A stretch of 64,000 nt of DNA from Actinomycetota bacterium (GTDB taxonomy: Bacteria > Actinomycetota > Actinomycetes > Nanopelagicales > Nanopelagicaceae). Within the stretch, counting starts at the first letter, position 1, and every line of letters starts with the position of its first letter. The stretch is taken from assembly GCA_947449535.1 (NCBI GenBank), contig CANFRP010000005.1, positions 1 to 64,000 of the forward strand, in the 5' to 3' direction. A program made the translations under genes and the position numbers. Positions 1-13,213 of the stretch are shown here, piece by piece. The notes below the pieces were generated by a model that worked only from the letters and a program-made list of their open reading frames with translations, was not told where the DNA came from and ran no database searches.

Positions 1-1
1 T

Positions 2-1486
2 GAAGAAGTAATTGCTAAGTGGGATCCGGTACTTGGTCTGGAAGTTCACGTAGAACTCAATACCAATTCCAAGATGTTTTGTGGATGCGCGACTGAATTT
101 GGTGCTGAACCAAATACTCAAACCTGCCCAGTCTGCCTCGCACTTCCTGGCGCACTGCCTGTTGTTAATGAGAAAGCGATCGAATCGACCATATTGATTG
201 GGCTAGCGCTCAACTGCAAGATCGCTCCTTACTCACGTTTTGCTCGTAAAAATTATTTCTACCCCGATATGCCGAAGAACTTCCAGATCTCTCAATATGA
301 CGAGCCAATCTGCTTTGATGGATATGTTGATGTTGAAATCGATACCGACGAGGGACCCAAGCAATTTCGCATCGAAGTCGAGCGCGTTCATATGGAGGAA
401 GACACAGGTAAGTCACTTCACGTGGGTGGTGCAACCGGTCGAATCCACGGCGCCGACTACTCATTGCTCGACTACAACCGCGCCGGTATTCCACTCGTTG
501 AAATCGTGACCAAAATTGTTCCAGGGACCGGTAAATACGCACCAGAAGTCGCCCGGGCATATGTCGCTGAGCTTCGAGATATTTTGCGTGGCCTCAAAGT
601 CTCTGATGTGAAGATGGAGCAGGGCTCACTTCGTTGTGACGCCAACGTTTCCTTAAAGCCCATTGGCTCAGATGTTTTGGGTACCCGTTCTGAAACTAAA
701 AATGTGAACTCATTGCGATCTGTCGAACGCGCTATTCGCGGTGAGATGATCCGTCACGCTGAATTGTTAAATGAGGGCAAGAAAGTTAAGCAAGAGACGC
801 GCCACTTCCAAGAGGAGACCGGACTTACTCGCTCTGGTCGCTCCAAGGAGCAGGCCGAGGATTACCGCTACTTCCCAGATCCAGATTTAGTTCCCGTAAC
901 ACCAGCTGCATCATGGATTGAAGAACTTCGCGCAACTCTTCCGGAGAAGCCATCGCTTCGTCGTGCACGTTTGCAAGAGGCATGGGGTGTACCGGATAAA
1001 GAGATGGCAGCACTCGTTAATGCCGAGCTGCTCGATGTTGTGGAAGAGACTGTGGGCCTCGGCGCAGATCCAGCAAAAGCTCGTACTTGGTGGATGGGTG
1101 AAATTTCACGTATCGCCAACGAAAAGGAAGTTACTGCCACATCACTTATTACTCCTGCCCAAGTCGCAGAAATCGTTGCCCTTGTTGCATCAGGAGATCT
1201 GACCGACAAACTTGCCCGCCAAGTTGTCGATGGTGTTATTGCTGGCGAAGGTTCACCTTCCCAAGTTATCGAAAAGCGTGGTCTCAAAGTCGTCTCTGAT
1301 GATTCAGCGTTGATGGCTGCGATTGAAGCAGCTATCGCTGCTCAGCCAGATACTGCAGAGCGCATTCGTGGCGGCAATATTCCAGCAGCAGGTGCGCTTA
1401 TTGGCGCAGTCATGAAAGCCACAGGCGGACAAGCAGATGCGGCTAAAGTTCGCGAGCTATTGTTAAAGCACTTAGGCCAGGGATAA
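2..1486 (+). CDS. gatB: Aspartyl/glutamyl-tRNA amidotransferase subunit B, 5' truncated by the window edge
   Basis: Frame is open from base 2 ([29 protein letters not shown]...), with typical GatB motifs ([23 protein letters not shown]). Confidence 0.95.
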   Translation, partial: EEVIAKWDPVLGLEVHVELNTNSKMFCGCATEFGAEPNTQTCPVCLALPGALPVVNEKAIESTILIGLALNCKIAPYSRFARKNYFYPDMPKNFQISQYDEPICFDGYVDVEIDTDEGPKQFRIEVERVHMEEDTGKSLHVGGATGRIHGADYSLLDYNRAGIPLVEIVTKIVPGTGKYAPEVARAYVAELRDILRGLKVSDVKMEQGSLRCDANVSLKPIGSDVLGTRSETKNVNSLRSVERAIRGEMIRHAELLNEGKKVKQETRHFQEETGLTRSGRSKEQAEDYRYFPDPDLVPVTPAASWIEELRATLPEKPSLRRARLQEAWGVPDKEMAALVNAELLDVVEETVGLGADPAKARTWWMGEISRIANEKEVTATSLITPAQVAEIVALVASGDLTDKLARQVVDGVIAGEGSPSQVIEKRGLKVVSDDSALMAAIEAAIAAQPDTAERIRGGNIPAAGALIGAVMKATGGQADAAKVRELLLKHLGQG

Positions 1487-1506
1487 AAGGTTAAGAAAGA
1501 GGAGCC

Positions 1507-3183
1507 ATGAGCAATCCAATGAAGCCACGTTCTGGAATGGTCACTGATGGCATGGAACGTGCTCCGGCTCGCGGAATGCTGCGCGCAGTTGGCATGGGGG
1601 ATGATGATTGGGTTAAACCACAGATCGGTATTGCCTCATCGTGGAATGAAATTACTCCCTGCAATCTTTCGCTTGATCGTTTAGCTAAGGCATCTCGCAA
1701 AGGTGTAATCGATGCTGGTGGATTCCCGATGCAATTTGGCACCATCTCAGTATCAGATGGAATTTCTATGGGCCATGAAGGTATGCACTTCTCATTGGTC
1801 TCTCGCGAAGTTATTGCAGACTCAGTAGAAACCGTCATGCAGGCAGAGCGCCTAGATGGCATGGTGACATTTGCCGGTTGTGACAAATCACTTCCTGGCA
1901 TGATGATGGCGGCAGCTCGTATCGATGTTGCCAGCGTCTTTGTTTATGCAGGATCAACATTGGCCGGAAATGTGGATGGCAAAGATGTCACCATTATCGA
2001 TGCCTTTGAAGCAGTCGGTGCCTGTGCTCGTGGACTAATTTCGCAAGAGCAAGTCGACAAGATTGAACGCGCAATCTGTCCGGGCGAAGGTGCTTGCGGT
2101 GGCATGTATACCGCTAACACTATGGCAGCGGTTGGCGAAGCAATTGGCCTCTCGCTTCCAGGGTCGGCATCACCTGCAGCAGTCGATCGTCGCCGCGATG
2201 ATTACGCCGTTAAATCTGGCGCCGCAGTTGTTGAATTAATTCGCAAGGGGATCACTACTCGCGATATTTTGACAAAGAAGGCATTTGAGAATGCAATCAC
2301 AGTCGTGATGGCACTGGGTGGATCTACCAATGCAGTTCTTCACTTACTTGCCATCGCCAATGAAGCGGAAGTTGATCTCACGCTCGAAGATTTCCATCGA
2401 ATTGGATCAAAAGTGCCACTACTGGGCGATCTCAAACCATTTGGTAAATACGTCATGACTGATGTCGATCGGGTCGGCGGAATTCCTGTGGTTATGCGCG
2501 CGCTCTTTGACGCCGGATATTTGCACGGTGATTGCCTCACCGTCACTGGCAAAACTTTGGCGGAAAATCTAGAAGAGATCACTCCACTTGATCCAGATGG
2601 TGAAGTTCTCCATGCCATCAAAACTCCGTTAGCACCAGGCGGGGGAATCACCATTCTTGGTGGGTCACTTGCACCCGAAGGCGCAGTCTGTAAGACAGCA
2701 GGAATTGAAGTGGAACATTTCGAAGGCCCGGCCCGGGTATTTGAACGCGAGCAATCTGCAATGGAAGCTTTAGAAAATGGCACCATTGTCGCTGGCGATG
2801 TTGTTGTTATTCGCTACGAAGGTCCCAAGGGAGGACCGGGAATGCGCGAAATGTTGATGATTACTGGTGCAATCAAGGGCGCCGGTCTCGGTAAATCAAC
2901 ACTACTTCTCACCGATGGTCGCTTCTCTGGCGGATCTACTGGACTTTGCGTAGGACACGTTGCACCGGAAGCAGTTGATGGGGGACCGATCGCATTTATT
3001 AAAGATGGTGATCGCATCCGCATTAATACCGTCGATCGCACATTGGATCTTTTGGTTGATGAAGCAGAAATGACCGAGCGCCGTAAACACTTCGCACCCG
3101 TCCCACATAAATTTAAGCGAGGCGTCCTTGCGAAATATGCCAAGGTCGTGGGTTCGGCCTCACAGGGCGCGGTCTGCTCTTAA
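1507..3183 (+). CDS. ilvD: Dihydroxy-acid dehydratase
   Basis: 558 aa ORF with IlvD motifs ([45 protein letters not shown]); GAGGAG upstream. Confidence 0.96.
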   Translation: MSNPMKPRSGMVTDGMERAPARGMLRAVGMGDDDWVKPQIGIASSWNEITPCNLSLDRLAKASRKGVIDAGGFPMQFGTISVSDGISMGHEGMHFSLVSREVIADSVETVMQAERLDGMVTFAGCDKSLPGMMMAAARIDVASVFVYAGSTLAGNVDGKDVTIIDAFEAVGACARGLISQEQVDKIERAICPGEGACGGMYTANTMAAVGEAIGLSLPGSASPAAVDRRRDDYAVKSGAAVVELIRKGITTRDILTKKAFENAITVVMALGGSTNAVLHLLAIANEAEVDLTLEDFHRIGSKVPLLGDLKPFGKYVMTDVDRVGGIPVVMRALFDAGYLHGDCLTVTGKTLAENLEEITPLDPDGEVLHAIKTPLAPGGGITILGGSLAPEGAVCKTAGIEVEHFEGPARVFEREQSAMEALENGTIVAGDVVVIRYEGPKGGPGMREMLMITGAIKGAGLGKSTLLLTDGRFSGGSTGLCVGHVAPEAVDGGPIAFIKDGDRIRINTVDRTLDLLVDEAEMTERRKHFAPVPHKFKRGVLAKYAKVVGSASQGAVCS

Positions 3184-3230
3184 TTCGTTCAGAAAGCCCT
3201 GACCAAATAATGAGATCTCCGTCTCAGGGG

Positions 3231-3259
3231 TTGACTCATGGCTGTGCTCGCGCGAGAAT
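3231..3259 (+). promoter_or_regulatory. Promoter of the ilvB leader: TTGACT-N17-GAGAAT
   Basis: TTGACT at 3231-3236, 17-nt spacer, GAGAAT at 3254-3259; the expected start site falls on the A of the leader ATG. Confidence 0.7.
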
Positions 3260-3265
3260 TAGCGC

Positions 3266-3304
3266 ATGACATCATCAGTGGTGATTCGAGAGCGCGCGAT
3301 CTAG
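3266..3304 (+). CDS. Branched-chain amino acid leader peptide MTSSVVIRERAI*
   Basis: 12-codon ORF with Val-Val-Ile and a terminal Ile, between a promoter and an intrinsic terminator upstream of ilvB. Confidence 0.75.
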   Translation: MTSSVVIRERAI

Positions 3305-3324
3305 TCCAACTAGATGGCGTGCTA

Positions 3325-3353
3325 CCCCTCAGTTAAACACTGAGGGGTTTCTC
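3325..3353 (+). terminator. Intrinsic terminator/attenuator upstream of ilvB
   Basis: CCCCTCAGT-TAAAC-ACTGAGGGG (9-bp stem) followed by TTTCTCATTT. Confidence 0.85.
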
Positions 3354-3403
3354 ATTTAGCCACAACACATGAGCCACAACAATTAAGGAAGGGAGATGAA
3401 CAT

Positions 3404-5146
3404 ATGAGCAATCAGCAAATTACGGGGGCAAGTGCACTCGTCAAAGCGTTAGAGCTTTCTGGCGTTGACGTGATGTTCGGTATCCCTGGTGGTGCAATTC
3501 TTCCTGCTTATGATCCGATCTTTGACAGCCCGATCCGCCACATTTTGGTGCGCCACGAACAAGGCGCAGGACATGCGGCAACTGGCTACGCACAAGCGAC
3601 TGGAAAAGTTGGCGTGTGTATCGCTACCTCCGGACCTGGTGCTACCAATTTAGTTACTCCACTTGCTGATGCGCAGATGGACTCAGTTCCGATCGTGGCC
3701 ATCACGGGTCAAGTCTCTTCAGGCGCAATCGGCACAGATGCTTTCCAAGAAGCCGATATTCGCGGAATCACGATGCCAGTAACCAAGCACAGCTTCCTTG
3801 TTACCGATCCAGCAGATATCGCAGGCGCAGTTGCGCAGGCATTTCATATTGCAAGCACGGGTCGCCCAGGTGCAGTCCTTGTCGATATCGCAAAAGATGC
3901 GCTACAGAAGATGACAGATTTCAATTATCCAAAAGATATAAAGCTTGCTGGTTACCACCCGGTGATGGTGCCGGACGAAGGCGCCGTTCGTGATGCCGCT
4001 CGTTTGATCGCAGAATCTAAATCGCCCGTTCTCTACGTTGGTGGCGGAGTCATTAGATCAGAAGCGCACAAAGAGTTAATGAAGCTCGCTGAACTTACCG
4101 GTGCACCAGTTGTCACAACATTGATGGCTCGTGGCGGATTCCCTGACTCTCATCCTCAGCATCTTGGTATGCCGGGAATGCACGGAACAGTTGCTGCAGT
4201 AACTGCACTTCAGAAATCAGATCTGCTCATTACTTTAGGAGCCCGCTTTGATGATCGTGTTACTGGAAAGCTTTCAACTTTTGCCCCGAGTGCAAAAGTT
4301 ATTCATGCAGATATAGATCCAGCGGAAATTGGCAAGAATCGTCGTGCAGATGTTGCACTCGTGGGAGATCTTAAAATCACTATTGATGCGCTAATTCCAG
4401 CCGTCAAACATGAATTCAAGAAGTCCCAACCTGATCTCACTGAATGGTGGACGTTAGTTAATTCATATCGTTCTAAATTCCCATTGGGTTATGACCATCC
4501 TGAAGATGGCTCACTCTCACCTCAATATGTGATTGAACGGCTTGGAAAAATCGCTGGCCCAGATGCAATTTATGTTGCAGGTGTGGGACAACATCAGATG
4601 TGGGCTTCGCAATTTGTTAATTACGAGAATCCACGTACTTGGCTCAACTCTGGTGGCCTGGGCACAATGGGTTACGCAGTTCCTGCTGCCATGGGCGCAA
4701 AAGTGGGCGCACCAGATAAGACCGTGTGGGCGATCGATGGCGATGGTTGCTTCCAGATGACTAACCAAGAGTTAGTTACTTGTGCACTCAACAATATTCC
4801 GATCAAAGTCGCCATCATTAACAATGAAAGCCTCGGCATGGTTCGCCAATGGCAGACCCTGTTCTATAACGAGCGTTATTCCAATACCGAACTTCACTCC
4901 AAGCGCATTCCAGATTTCACCAAGTTGGCAGATGCGATGGGTTGCGTTGGACTTCGTTGCGATTCCAAGGACGATGTCGATAAGACAATCGCTCAAGCAA
5001 TGGAAATTAACGATCAACCGGTAGTAGTGGACTTCAGCGTATTCCGTGATGCCATGGTCTGGCCGATGGTTGCCGCTGGTGCATCTAATGATGACATTGT
5101 CGTTGCGCGTTCAATGGCACCTATCTGGGATTCACAGGAGCTCTGA
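3404..5146 (+). CDS. ilvB: Acetolactate synthase large subunit
   Basis: 580 aa; [36 protein letters not shown]-binding [12 protein letters not shown]. Confidence 0.96.
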   Translation: MSNQQITGASALVKALELSGVDVMFGIPGGAILPAYDPIFDSPIRHILVRHEQGAGHAATGYAQATGKVGVCIATSGPGATNLVTPLADAQMDSVPIVAITGQVSSGAIGTDAFQEADIRGITMPVTKHSFLVTDPADIAGAVAQAFHIASTGRPGAVLVDIAKDALQKMTDFNYPKDIKLAGYHPVMVPDEGAVRDAARLIAESKSPVLYVGGGVIRSEAHKELMKLAELTGAPVVTTLMARGGFPDSHPQHLGMPGMHGTVAAVTALQKSDLLITLGARFDDRVTGKLSTFAPSAKVIHADIDPAEIGKNRRADVALVGDLKITIDALIPAVKHEFKKSQPDLTEWWTLVNSYRSKFPLGYDHPEDGSLSPQYVIERLGKIAGPDAIYVAGVGQHQMWASQFVNYENPRTWLNSGGLGTMGYAVPAAMGAKVGAPDKTVWAIDGDGCFQMTNQELVTCALNNIPIKVAIINNESLGMVRQWQTLFYNERYSNTELHSKRIPDFTKLADAMGCVGLRCDSKDDVDKTIAQAMEINDQPVVVDFSVFRDAMVWPMVAAGASNDDIVVARSMAPIWDSQEL

Positions 5147-5151
5147 TTAAT

Positions 5152-5658
5152 ATGACAACAAGGCAGAAGCACACACTCTCCGTTCTCGTAGAGAACAGCC
5201 CTGGCGTACTTGCTCGCGTCTCTTCTTTATTCTCGCGTCGCGCTTACAACATCGATTCACTTGCTGTGGGTCCAACAGAAAATCCTGATTATTCACGAAT
5301 GACAATTGTGATTGATGTTGAAGGTCATGCCCTTGAGCAAGTCGTGCAACAACTCGACAAGCTCGTCAATGTCATCAGCATTACCGAACTCGATCCCATC
5401 GTTTCGGTGCAGCGCGAACTTCTCTTGGTGAAAGTCGCGACCACTGCGACCACTCGTTCGCAGGTCCTTGAGACCGTTCAACTTTTCCGAGCCAAAGTCG
5501 TCGATGTTGCACAAGATGCAGTCACGATCGAGGCGACCGGAAATGCTGAGAAGATCCAAGCTCTCCTCAGCGTGCTTGAGCCATATGGCATTAAGGAATT
5601 GGTCCAATCTGGGCTTGTCGCGATCTCGCGCGGGCTCAAGACTGGGTCAAATCAATAA
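5152..5658 (+). CDS. ilvN: Acetolactate synthase small subunit
   Basis: 168 aa ACT-domain protein (HTLSVLVENSPGVLARVSSLFSRRAYNIDSLAVGPTE). Confidence 0.96.
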   Translation: MTTRQKHTLSVLVENSPGVLARVSSLFSRRAYNIDSLAVGPTENPDYSRMTIVIDVEGHALEQVVQQLDKLVNVISITELDPIVSVQRELLLVKVATTATTRSQVLETVQLFRAKVVDVAQDAVTIEATGNAEKIQALLSVLEPYGIKELVQSGLVAISRGLKTGSNQ

Positions 5659-5678
5659 TTTCAACGCTTTAGAATTAA

Positions 5679-8355
<2,677 letters not shown>

Positions 8356-8357
8356 AT

Positions 8358-9410
8358 ATGTCTAATAGTTCCAAGGTGAGTTTCAATCTAGCAGTCATTG
8401 CTGGCGATGGAATTGGTCCTGAGGTTGTTGCCGAAGGTATCAAAGTCTTGGATGCAGTATCTGCAAAGTACGGTGTCACATTTGCAAAGACGGAATATGA
8501 CCTCGGTGCCAAGTATTGGCACAATACCGGGGAGACTCTTCCAGACTCTGTGCTTGCAGATCTCGCTAAATCAGATGTTATTCTCTTGGGCGCAGTCGGA
8601 GATCCGACCGTACCCAGCGGCGTGCTTGAACGCGGCCTCTTATTAAAGCTTCGTTTTGCATTTGATCACTACATCAATCTTCGTCCCGCCAAACTTTGGC
8701 CGGGCACCAAGTCACCACTTGCTGGTGATCCTGCAATTGATTTCATCGTTGTCCGGGAAGGAACCGAAGGGCCATACGTTGGCGCTGGCGGAGTTCTGGC
8801 TTTCGGCACCGAAAATGAAATTGCTACAGAGGAATCACTCAATACTCGTCGCGGAGCTGAGCGCGTTATTCGCGATGCTTTTGCCCGCGCATCGGCTCGC
8901 CCGCGCAAGAAGTTGACCCTGGTCCATAAGAACAATGTGCTTACTCGCGCTGGTGGACTTTGGACTCGCACCTTTAACGATGTCGCTAAGGAATTTCCAG
9001 ATATCACAACGGATTATTTACATGTTGATGCAGCGTCCATGTTCTTTGTTACCAATCCAGAGCGCTTTGATGTAGTTGTTACCGATAACCTCTTCGGAGA
9101 TATCTTGACTGATATTGCTGCTGCAATCTGTGGCGGAATAGGACTTGCCGCTTCGGGCAATATCAATCCAACCGGAAAATTCCCATCAATGTTCGAGCCA
9201 GTACACGGCTCTGCTCCAGATATTGCCGGCAAGAATCTTGCTGATCCGACCGCAACCGTCATGTCAGTTGCGATGTTGCTTTCACACCTTGGTCTCAATG
9301 AGGCTGCTGCCGACGTTGAGCGCGCAGTTGCAGCAGACTTACTTTCTCGTGGCGATTCCAAACGCAGTACTTCGGAAATTGGAAGTGCGCTAGCAGGGGC
9401 CGTGAAGTAA
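8358..9410 (+). CDS. leuB: 3-isopropylmalate dehydrogenase
   Basis: 350 aa; [43 protein letters not shown]. Confidence 0.94.
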   Translation: MSNSSKVSFNLAVIAGDGIGPEVVAEGIKVLDAVSAKYGVTFAKTEYDLGAKYWHNTGETLPDSVLADLAKSDVILLGAVGDPTVPSGVLERGLLLKLRFAFDHYINLRPAKLWPGTKSPLAGDPAIDFIVVREGTEGPYVGAGGVLAFGTENEIATEESLNTRRGAERVIRDAFARASARPRKKLTLVHKNNVLTRAGGLWTRTFNDVAKEFPDITTDYLHVDAASMFFVTNPERFDVVVTDNLFGDILTDIAAAICGGIGLAASGNINPTGKFPSMFEPVHGSAPDIAGKNLADPTATVMSVAMLLSHLGLNEAAADVERAVAADLLSRGDSKRSTSEIGSALAGAVK

Positions 9411-10496
9411 ATGAAAGTAAATCTCACTCCTAATCCATCACCTGTATCTGACGCTGATCGCACCGCAAAAATTGCGGAAGGTGGGTTTGGTAAGCACTAC
9501 ACCGACAATATGGTGATTGCGAATTGGAGCGAGGCCGATGGTTGGAGCGATGCCACGCTTCAGGCTTATGGTCCGATCACACTTGATCCAGCAACAGCGG
9601 TCTTTCATTATGGTCAAGAGATCTTTGAAGGAATGAAGGCTTACACACAGCCAGATGGAAGCATCTCGCTTTTTCGGCCGGAAGCAAATGCAGCTCGCTT
9701 TGCACGCAGCGCAGCGCGCCTTGCACTTCCAGAAATGCCGATCGACTTCTTCGTCGATACCGTTAAAGAATTAGTGAAGCAGGATCGCAAGTGGACTCCG
9801 ACGCAGGTCGGCGAGTCGCTCTACATTCGCCCTTTCATGATCGCTACCGAAGTAGGACTTGGAGTTCGTCCATCAAATAAGGCGATGTACTTACTAATCG
9901 CAACTCCAGCATCTGCATATTTCAATGCCTCCAAAGCAGTCACAGTATGGATCTCTACCGAATTCGTTCGCGCAGCTCCCGGCGGTACTGGTGAGGCAAA
10001 ATGCGGCGGCAACTACGCAGCATCACTCGTTGCCCAAAAACAAGCCGCAACTCAAGGATGCGATCAAGTGGTCTGGTTAGATGCCAATGAACGCAAATGG
10101 GTGGAGGAGATGGGCGGCATGAACCTCTACTTCATCAAGGGCGTCGGCAAAGAAGCAACTGTTATTACCCCCAAGCTCACAGGAACACTTCTTCCTGGTA
10201 TCACTCGCGATTCAATTCTGACGGTCGCGAAAGATCTCGGCTATAAAGTTGAAGAGACAATGCTGTCGATCGATGATTGGCGCGAGGGCGTTGCATCAGG
10301 TGAAATTACCGAAATTTTTGCATGTGGAACTGCTGCTGTAATCACTGCAGTTGGCGCAGCTAAGAGTGTGCACGGTACCTGGCCAACCGGCAATGGTGAG
10401 CCCGGCCCGATCACTATGGAGATTCGTAATCACTTGCTGGGCATTCAGCATGGGACCGTAGCGGATAAGCATGGATGGAATGTGAAGGTCTGTTAA
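9411..10496 (+). CDS. ilvE: Branched-chain amino acid aminotransferase
   Basis: 361 aa; YGQEIFEGMKAYTQPDGSISLFRPEANAAR. Confidence 0.95.
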   Translation: MKVNLTPNPSPVSDADRTAKIAEGGFGKHYTDNMVIANWSEADGWSDATLQAYGPITLDPATAVFHYGQEIFEGMKAYTQPDGSISLFRPEANAARFARSAARLALPEMPIDFFVDTVKELVKQDRKWTPTQVGESLYIRPFMIATEVGLGVRPSNKAMYLLIATPASAYFNASKAVTVWISTEFVRAAPGGTGEAKCGGNYAASLVAQKQAATQGCDQVVWLDANERKWVEEMGGMNLYFIKGVGKEATVITPKLTGTLLPGITRDSILTVAKDLGYKVEETMLSIDDWREGVASGEITEIFACGTAAVITAVGAAKSVHGTWPTGNGEPGPITMEIRNHLLGIQHGTVADKHGWNVKVC

Positions 10497-12079
10497 TGAA
10501 TGACAACTTTCATATCTATGACACCACCCTTCGTGATGGAGCCCAACAAGAAGGCTTAAATCTCACCGTTCATGACAAGCTTGCAATTGCGCGTCATCTC
10601 GATGATCTCGGGGTCGGTTTTATCGAAGGTGGATGGCCGGGCGCTAATCCAAAGGACACCGAATTTTTTAAGCGCGCCCAAACAGAGTTGAAATTAAAAA
10701 ATGCAACATTCGTTGCATTTGGCGCGACTCGTCGCCCAAATGTGAAGGCAGCTGATGACACTCTTCTTCGCGCACTTCAAGATTCCGGGGCGCCAGCAGT
10801 TACTTTGGTGGCCAAGAGCCATGATCGCCACGTCGATTTAGCTCTCAAAACCAACCTTGATGAGAATCTGGCGATGATCCGTGATTCAATTAAATTCTTG
10901 CGCGATGGTGGCCAACGAGTTTTTCTCGATGCCGAACATTTCTTTGATGGCTACCTTTCAAATAAGGCATACGCGCTAGAGGTTGTACGCACTGCTGCGG
11001 AAGCTGGCGCCGATGTCGTTGCCCTGTGTGACACAAACGGTGGAATGTTGCCGGATGAACTTTCCCAAGTTGTTCATGAAGTACTTGGTCTTTCAGGTGC
11101 GCGGCTTGGTATTCATTGCCACAACGACACAGGGTGCGCGATCGCTAACTCACTTGCTGCTGTTGCTGCAGGTGCCACTCACGTACAAGGAACCCTTAAC
11201 GGCTATGGAGAGCGCACCGGTAACGCCGATCTCGTCTCCATCATTGCTAATTTAGAATTGAAGAAGCAACAGAAGGTATTGCCCGAAGGATCACTTCGGG
11301 AAGCGTTTCGGATCTCCCATGCGGTAGCCGAAGTTACCAATGTCGCACCATCTCCTCGTCAGCCATTTGTTGGTGTTTCCGCCTTTGCTCATAAAGCTGG
11401 CTTGCATGCAAGTGCAATCAAAGTAGATCCCAATCTCTATCAGCACGAAGATCCAGCATCTGTCGGAAACGATATGCGCATGCTGGTCTCTGATATGGCT
11501 GGTCGCGCATCCATCGAATTGAAATCTGCCGAGCTGGGAGTGGAACTTGGCGATGATAAGGAAGTTGTCACTCGCGTGGTTGCTCGAGTCAAAGAGATGG
11601 AAGCTCGTGGCTATACCTTTGAAGCGGCTGATGCCTCCTTCGAACTTCTTCTTCGAGAAGAGATTGATGGAAAGCGAGCGCACTTCTTCACCATTAATCA
11701 TTGGGAGATCTCGGTCATTCGCGATGAGAAAGATTTGGTTACCTCTAAGGCCACCGTTTCCATCACTGCTGGCACAGAAGAGATTTCTGCCACCGGTACC
11801 GGAAATGGTCCAGTAAATGCAATCGATAACGCGCTCCGTTCTGGCCTGGAAGAAATTTATCCAGAACTCGCCGCGCTCGAACTTACTGATTACAAAGTTC
11901 GCATCCTCGAAGGTCGCCTTGGAACTGGTGCGATAACTCGCGTATTGGTAGAAACCAAAGATGCGCAAGGAGAGTGGAGCACTATTGGTGTCCACGAGAA
12001 TGTGATTGCAGCATCTGCTGCTGCGTTGGAAGATGCCGTGACATATGGCCTACTCCGTCAAGGACGCAAGCCCGAATAG
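10496..12079 (+). CDS. cimA: Citramalate synthase (LeuA/CimA family)
   Basis: IYDTTLRDGAQQEGLNLTVHDKLAIA, GGWPGANPKD, HCHNDTGCAIANSLAAV; start at 10496 overlaps the ilvE stop (TAATG). Confidence 0.9.
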   Translation: MNDNFHIYDTTLRDGAQQEGLNLTVHDKLAIARHLDDLGVGFIEGGWPGANPKDTEFFKRAQTELKLKNATFVAFGATRRPNVKAADDTLLRALQDSGAPAVTLVAKSHDRHVDLALKTNLDENLAMIRDSIKFLRDGGQRVFLDAEHFFDGYLSNKAYALEVVRTAAEAGADVVALCDTNGGMLPDELSQVVHEVLGLSGARLGIHCHNDTGCAIANSLAAVAAGATHVQGTLNGYGERTGNADLVSIIANLELKKQQKVLPEGSLREAFRISHAVAEVTNVAPSPRQPFVGVSAFAHKAGLHASAIKVDPNLYQHEDPASVGNDMRMLVSDMAGRASIELKSAELGVELGDDKEVVTRVVARVKEMEARGYTFEAADASFELLLREEIDGKRAHFFTINHWEISVIRDEKDLVTSKATVSITAGTEEISATGTGNGPVNAIDNALRSGLEEIYPELAALELTDYKVRILEGRLGTGAITRVLVETKDAQGEWSTIGVHENVIAASAAALEDAVTYGLLRQGRKPE

Positions 12080-12082
12080 GTT
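12077..12082 (+). promoter_or_regulatory. Candidate -10 element (TAGGTT) 6 nt before xerC ATG, leaderless-type
   Basis: TAGGTT-N6-ATG with no SD; part of a recurrent pattern (see findings). Confidence 0.5.
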
Positions 12083-12088
12083 CGACTT

Positions 12089-12988
12089 ATGTCAGCAGAG
12101 CTAATCGCGCAATACGAAGAGCATCTGGCACTTGTTCGCCATCTCGCAGATAACTCCATAAAAGGATATGTCTCCGATCTCCAATCATTTCTTACCCATA
12201 TGGAGAAGTTGGGGATTACTGAATTCCATAATCTGGAATTAACCCACCTTCGTTCATGGCTCGCTAACTTGCAGAGCATGGGAATTTCGCGAGCAACATT
12301 GATTCGTAGAATTGTTTCGATTCGCGCTTTTACCTATTGGGCGACCAGCAACGGGTGGATCGCCTCTGATATTGGCGCGCAATTATCTATTCCAAAGCCC
12401 CACAAAACTCTGCCAGCAGTACTCAATCAGAGCGACACCACAATTGTTCTGGACTCTCTACAAACTCGCTGCGATCAAGAGCCAACGCCAATTCACTACC
12501 GCGATTTAGCAGCTGTCGAAATCCTCTATGCCGCGGGCATCCGAGTATCCGAACTCTGTGGACTCAATTTGGCGGATATTGATCGCTCCCGAAATACATT
12601 GCGAGTTATCGGCAAAGGCGATAAAGAACGCACTGTTCCACTGGGAATTCCAGCGATGCGCGCATTGGAAAATTGGATTTCACTTGCTCGTCCGCAACTA
12701 GCTACCGAAATATCTGGCCAAGCAGTCTTCATTGGTTCCCGGGGAAAGCGAATTGATCAACGCACTATTCGCGAAATTGTGTATCAGGCAATGTCAGCAG
12801 TGGGATCAACGATGGGACCACATGGACTTCGCCATACTGCCGCCACTCATTTATTAGAAGGTGGCGCCGACCTTCGTACCGTTCAAGAGATTTTGGGCCA
12901 TTCATCACTTGCAACAACTCAGATTTACACCCATGTGAGCCCGGAGCGCCTCAAAGCTGCATACAAGCAAGCCCATCCTCGGGCTTAA
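12089..12988 (+). CDS. xerC: Tyrosine recombinase XerC (host chromosome dimer resolution)
   Basis: 299 aa; GKGDKERTVPLG, MGPHGLRHTAATHLLEGGADLRTVQEILGHSSLATTQIYTHVS. Confidence 0.88.
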   Translation: MSAELIAQYEEHLALVRHLADNSIKGYVSDLQSFLTHMEKLGITEFHNLELTHLRSWLANLQSMGISRATLIRRIVSIRAFTYWATSNGWIASDIGAQLSIPKPHKTLPAVLNQSDTTIVLDSLQTRCDQEPTPIHYRDLAAVEILYAAGIRVSELCGLNLADIDRSRNTLRVIGKGDKERTVPLGIPAMRALENWISLARPQLATEISGQAVFIGSRGKRIDQRTIREIVYQAMSAVGSTMGPHGLRHTAATHLLEGGADLRTVQEILGHSSLATTQIYTHVSPERLKAAYKQAHPRA

Positions 12989-13066
12989 TTTGGCGCACCT
13001 ACGCCCAGCCTTTAGGATTACCCCAGCAGAAACCCAAGAAATTGGGGCTCTGACTTCACGCACTTG

Positions 13067-13213
13067 ATCTGATGAATTTCAGATAACCATTTCGGTCCCG
13101 GATTTATTCGGGTCGGTGTTCAAGTGCTAGGGGCCAAACAAATTGTTAGGCCGACAACCGAGTGCACTCGTTGCAGTTATATCTGCGCGCGTGCAAAAAA
13201 GGAGAACACTGCC
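13067..13213 (+). promoter_or_regulatory. Candidate structured rpsB 5' leader with several consecutive hairpins
   Basis: ATCTGA-tgaatt-TCAGAT (13067-13084); GGCC-A-AACAA-A-TTGTT-A-GGCC (13132-13152); CAAcCGAG-TGCA-CTCGTTG (13155-13173); GCAG-TTATAT-CTGC just downstream. Confidence 0.5.

Noticed and set aside
2340-2786. Many other antisense/alternate-frame ORFs in the track (e.g. 2340-2786 -, 868-1287 -, 33307-33708 -, 61523-61972 -)
   Set aside because: All overlap strongly supported genes and show Ser/Arg/Pro or His/Leu-rich shadow compositions.
3198-3230. CCCTGA...TCAGGG and TGAGA-TCTCCG-TCTCA as a further attenuator element of ilvB
   Set aside because: Located upstream of the predicted start site (3266); more likely an ilvD 3' structure, with overlapping pairings and no U-tract, so not called.
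11291-11995. Long (234 aa) minus-strand ORF antisense to cimA
   Set aside because: Lies wholly inside a confident coding gene; low-complexity aromatic/Ser-rich translation and no recognisable domain; typical shadow ORF.
12089-12988. Tyrosine recombinase as a mobile-element integrase
   Set aside because: XerC-like length and motifs, located in a conserved housekeeping context before rpsB; no att-like repeats or cargo genes.
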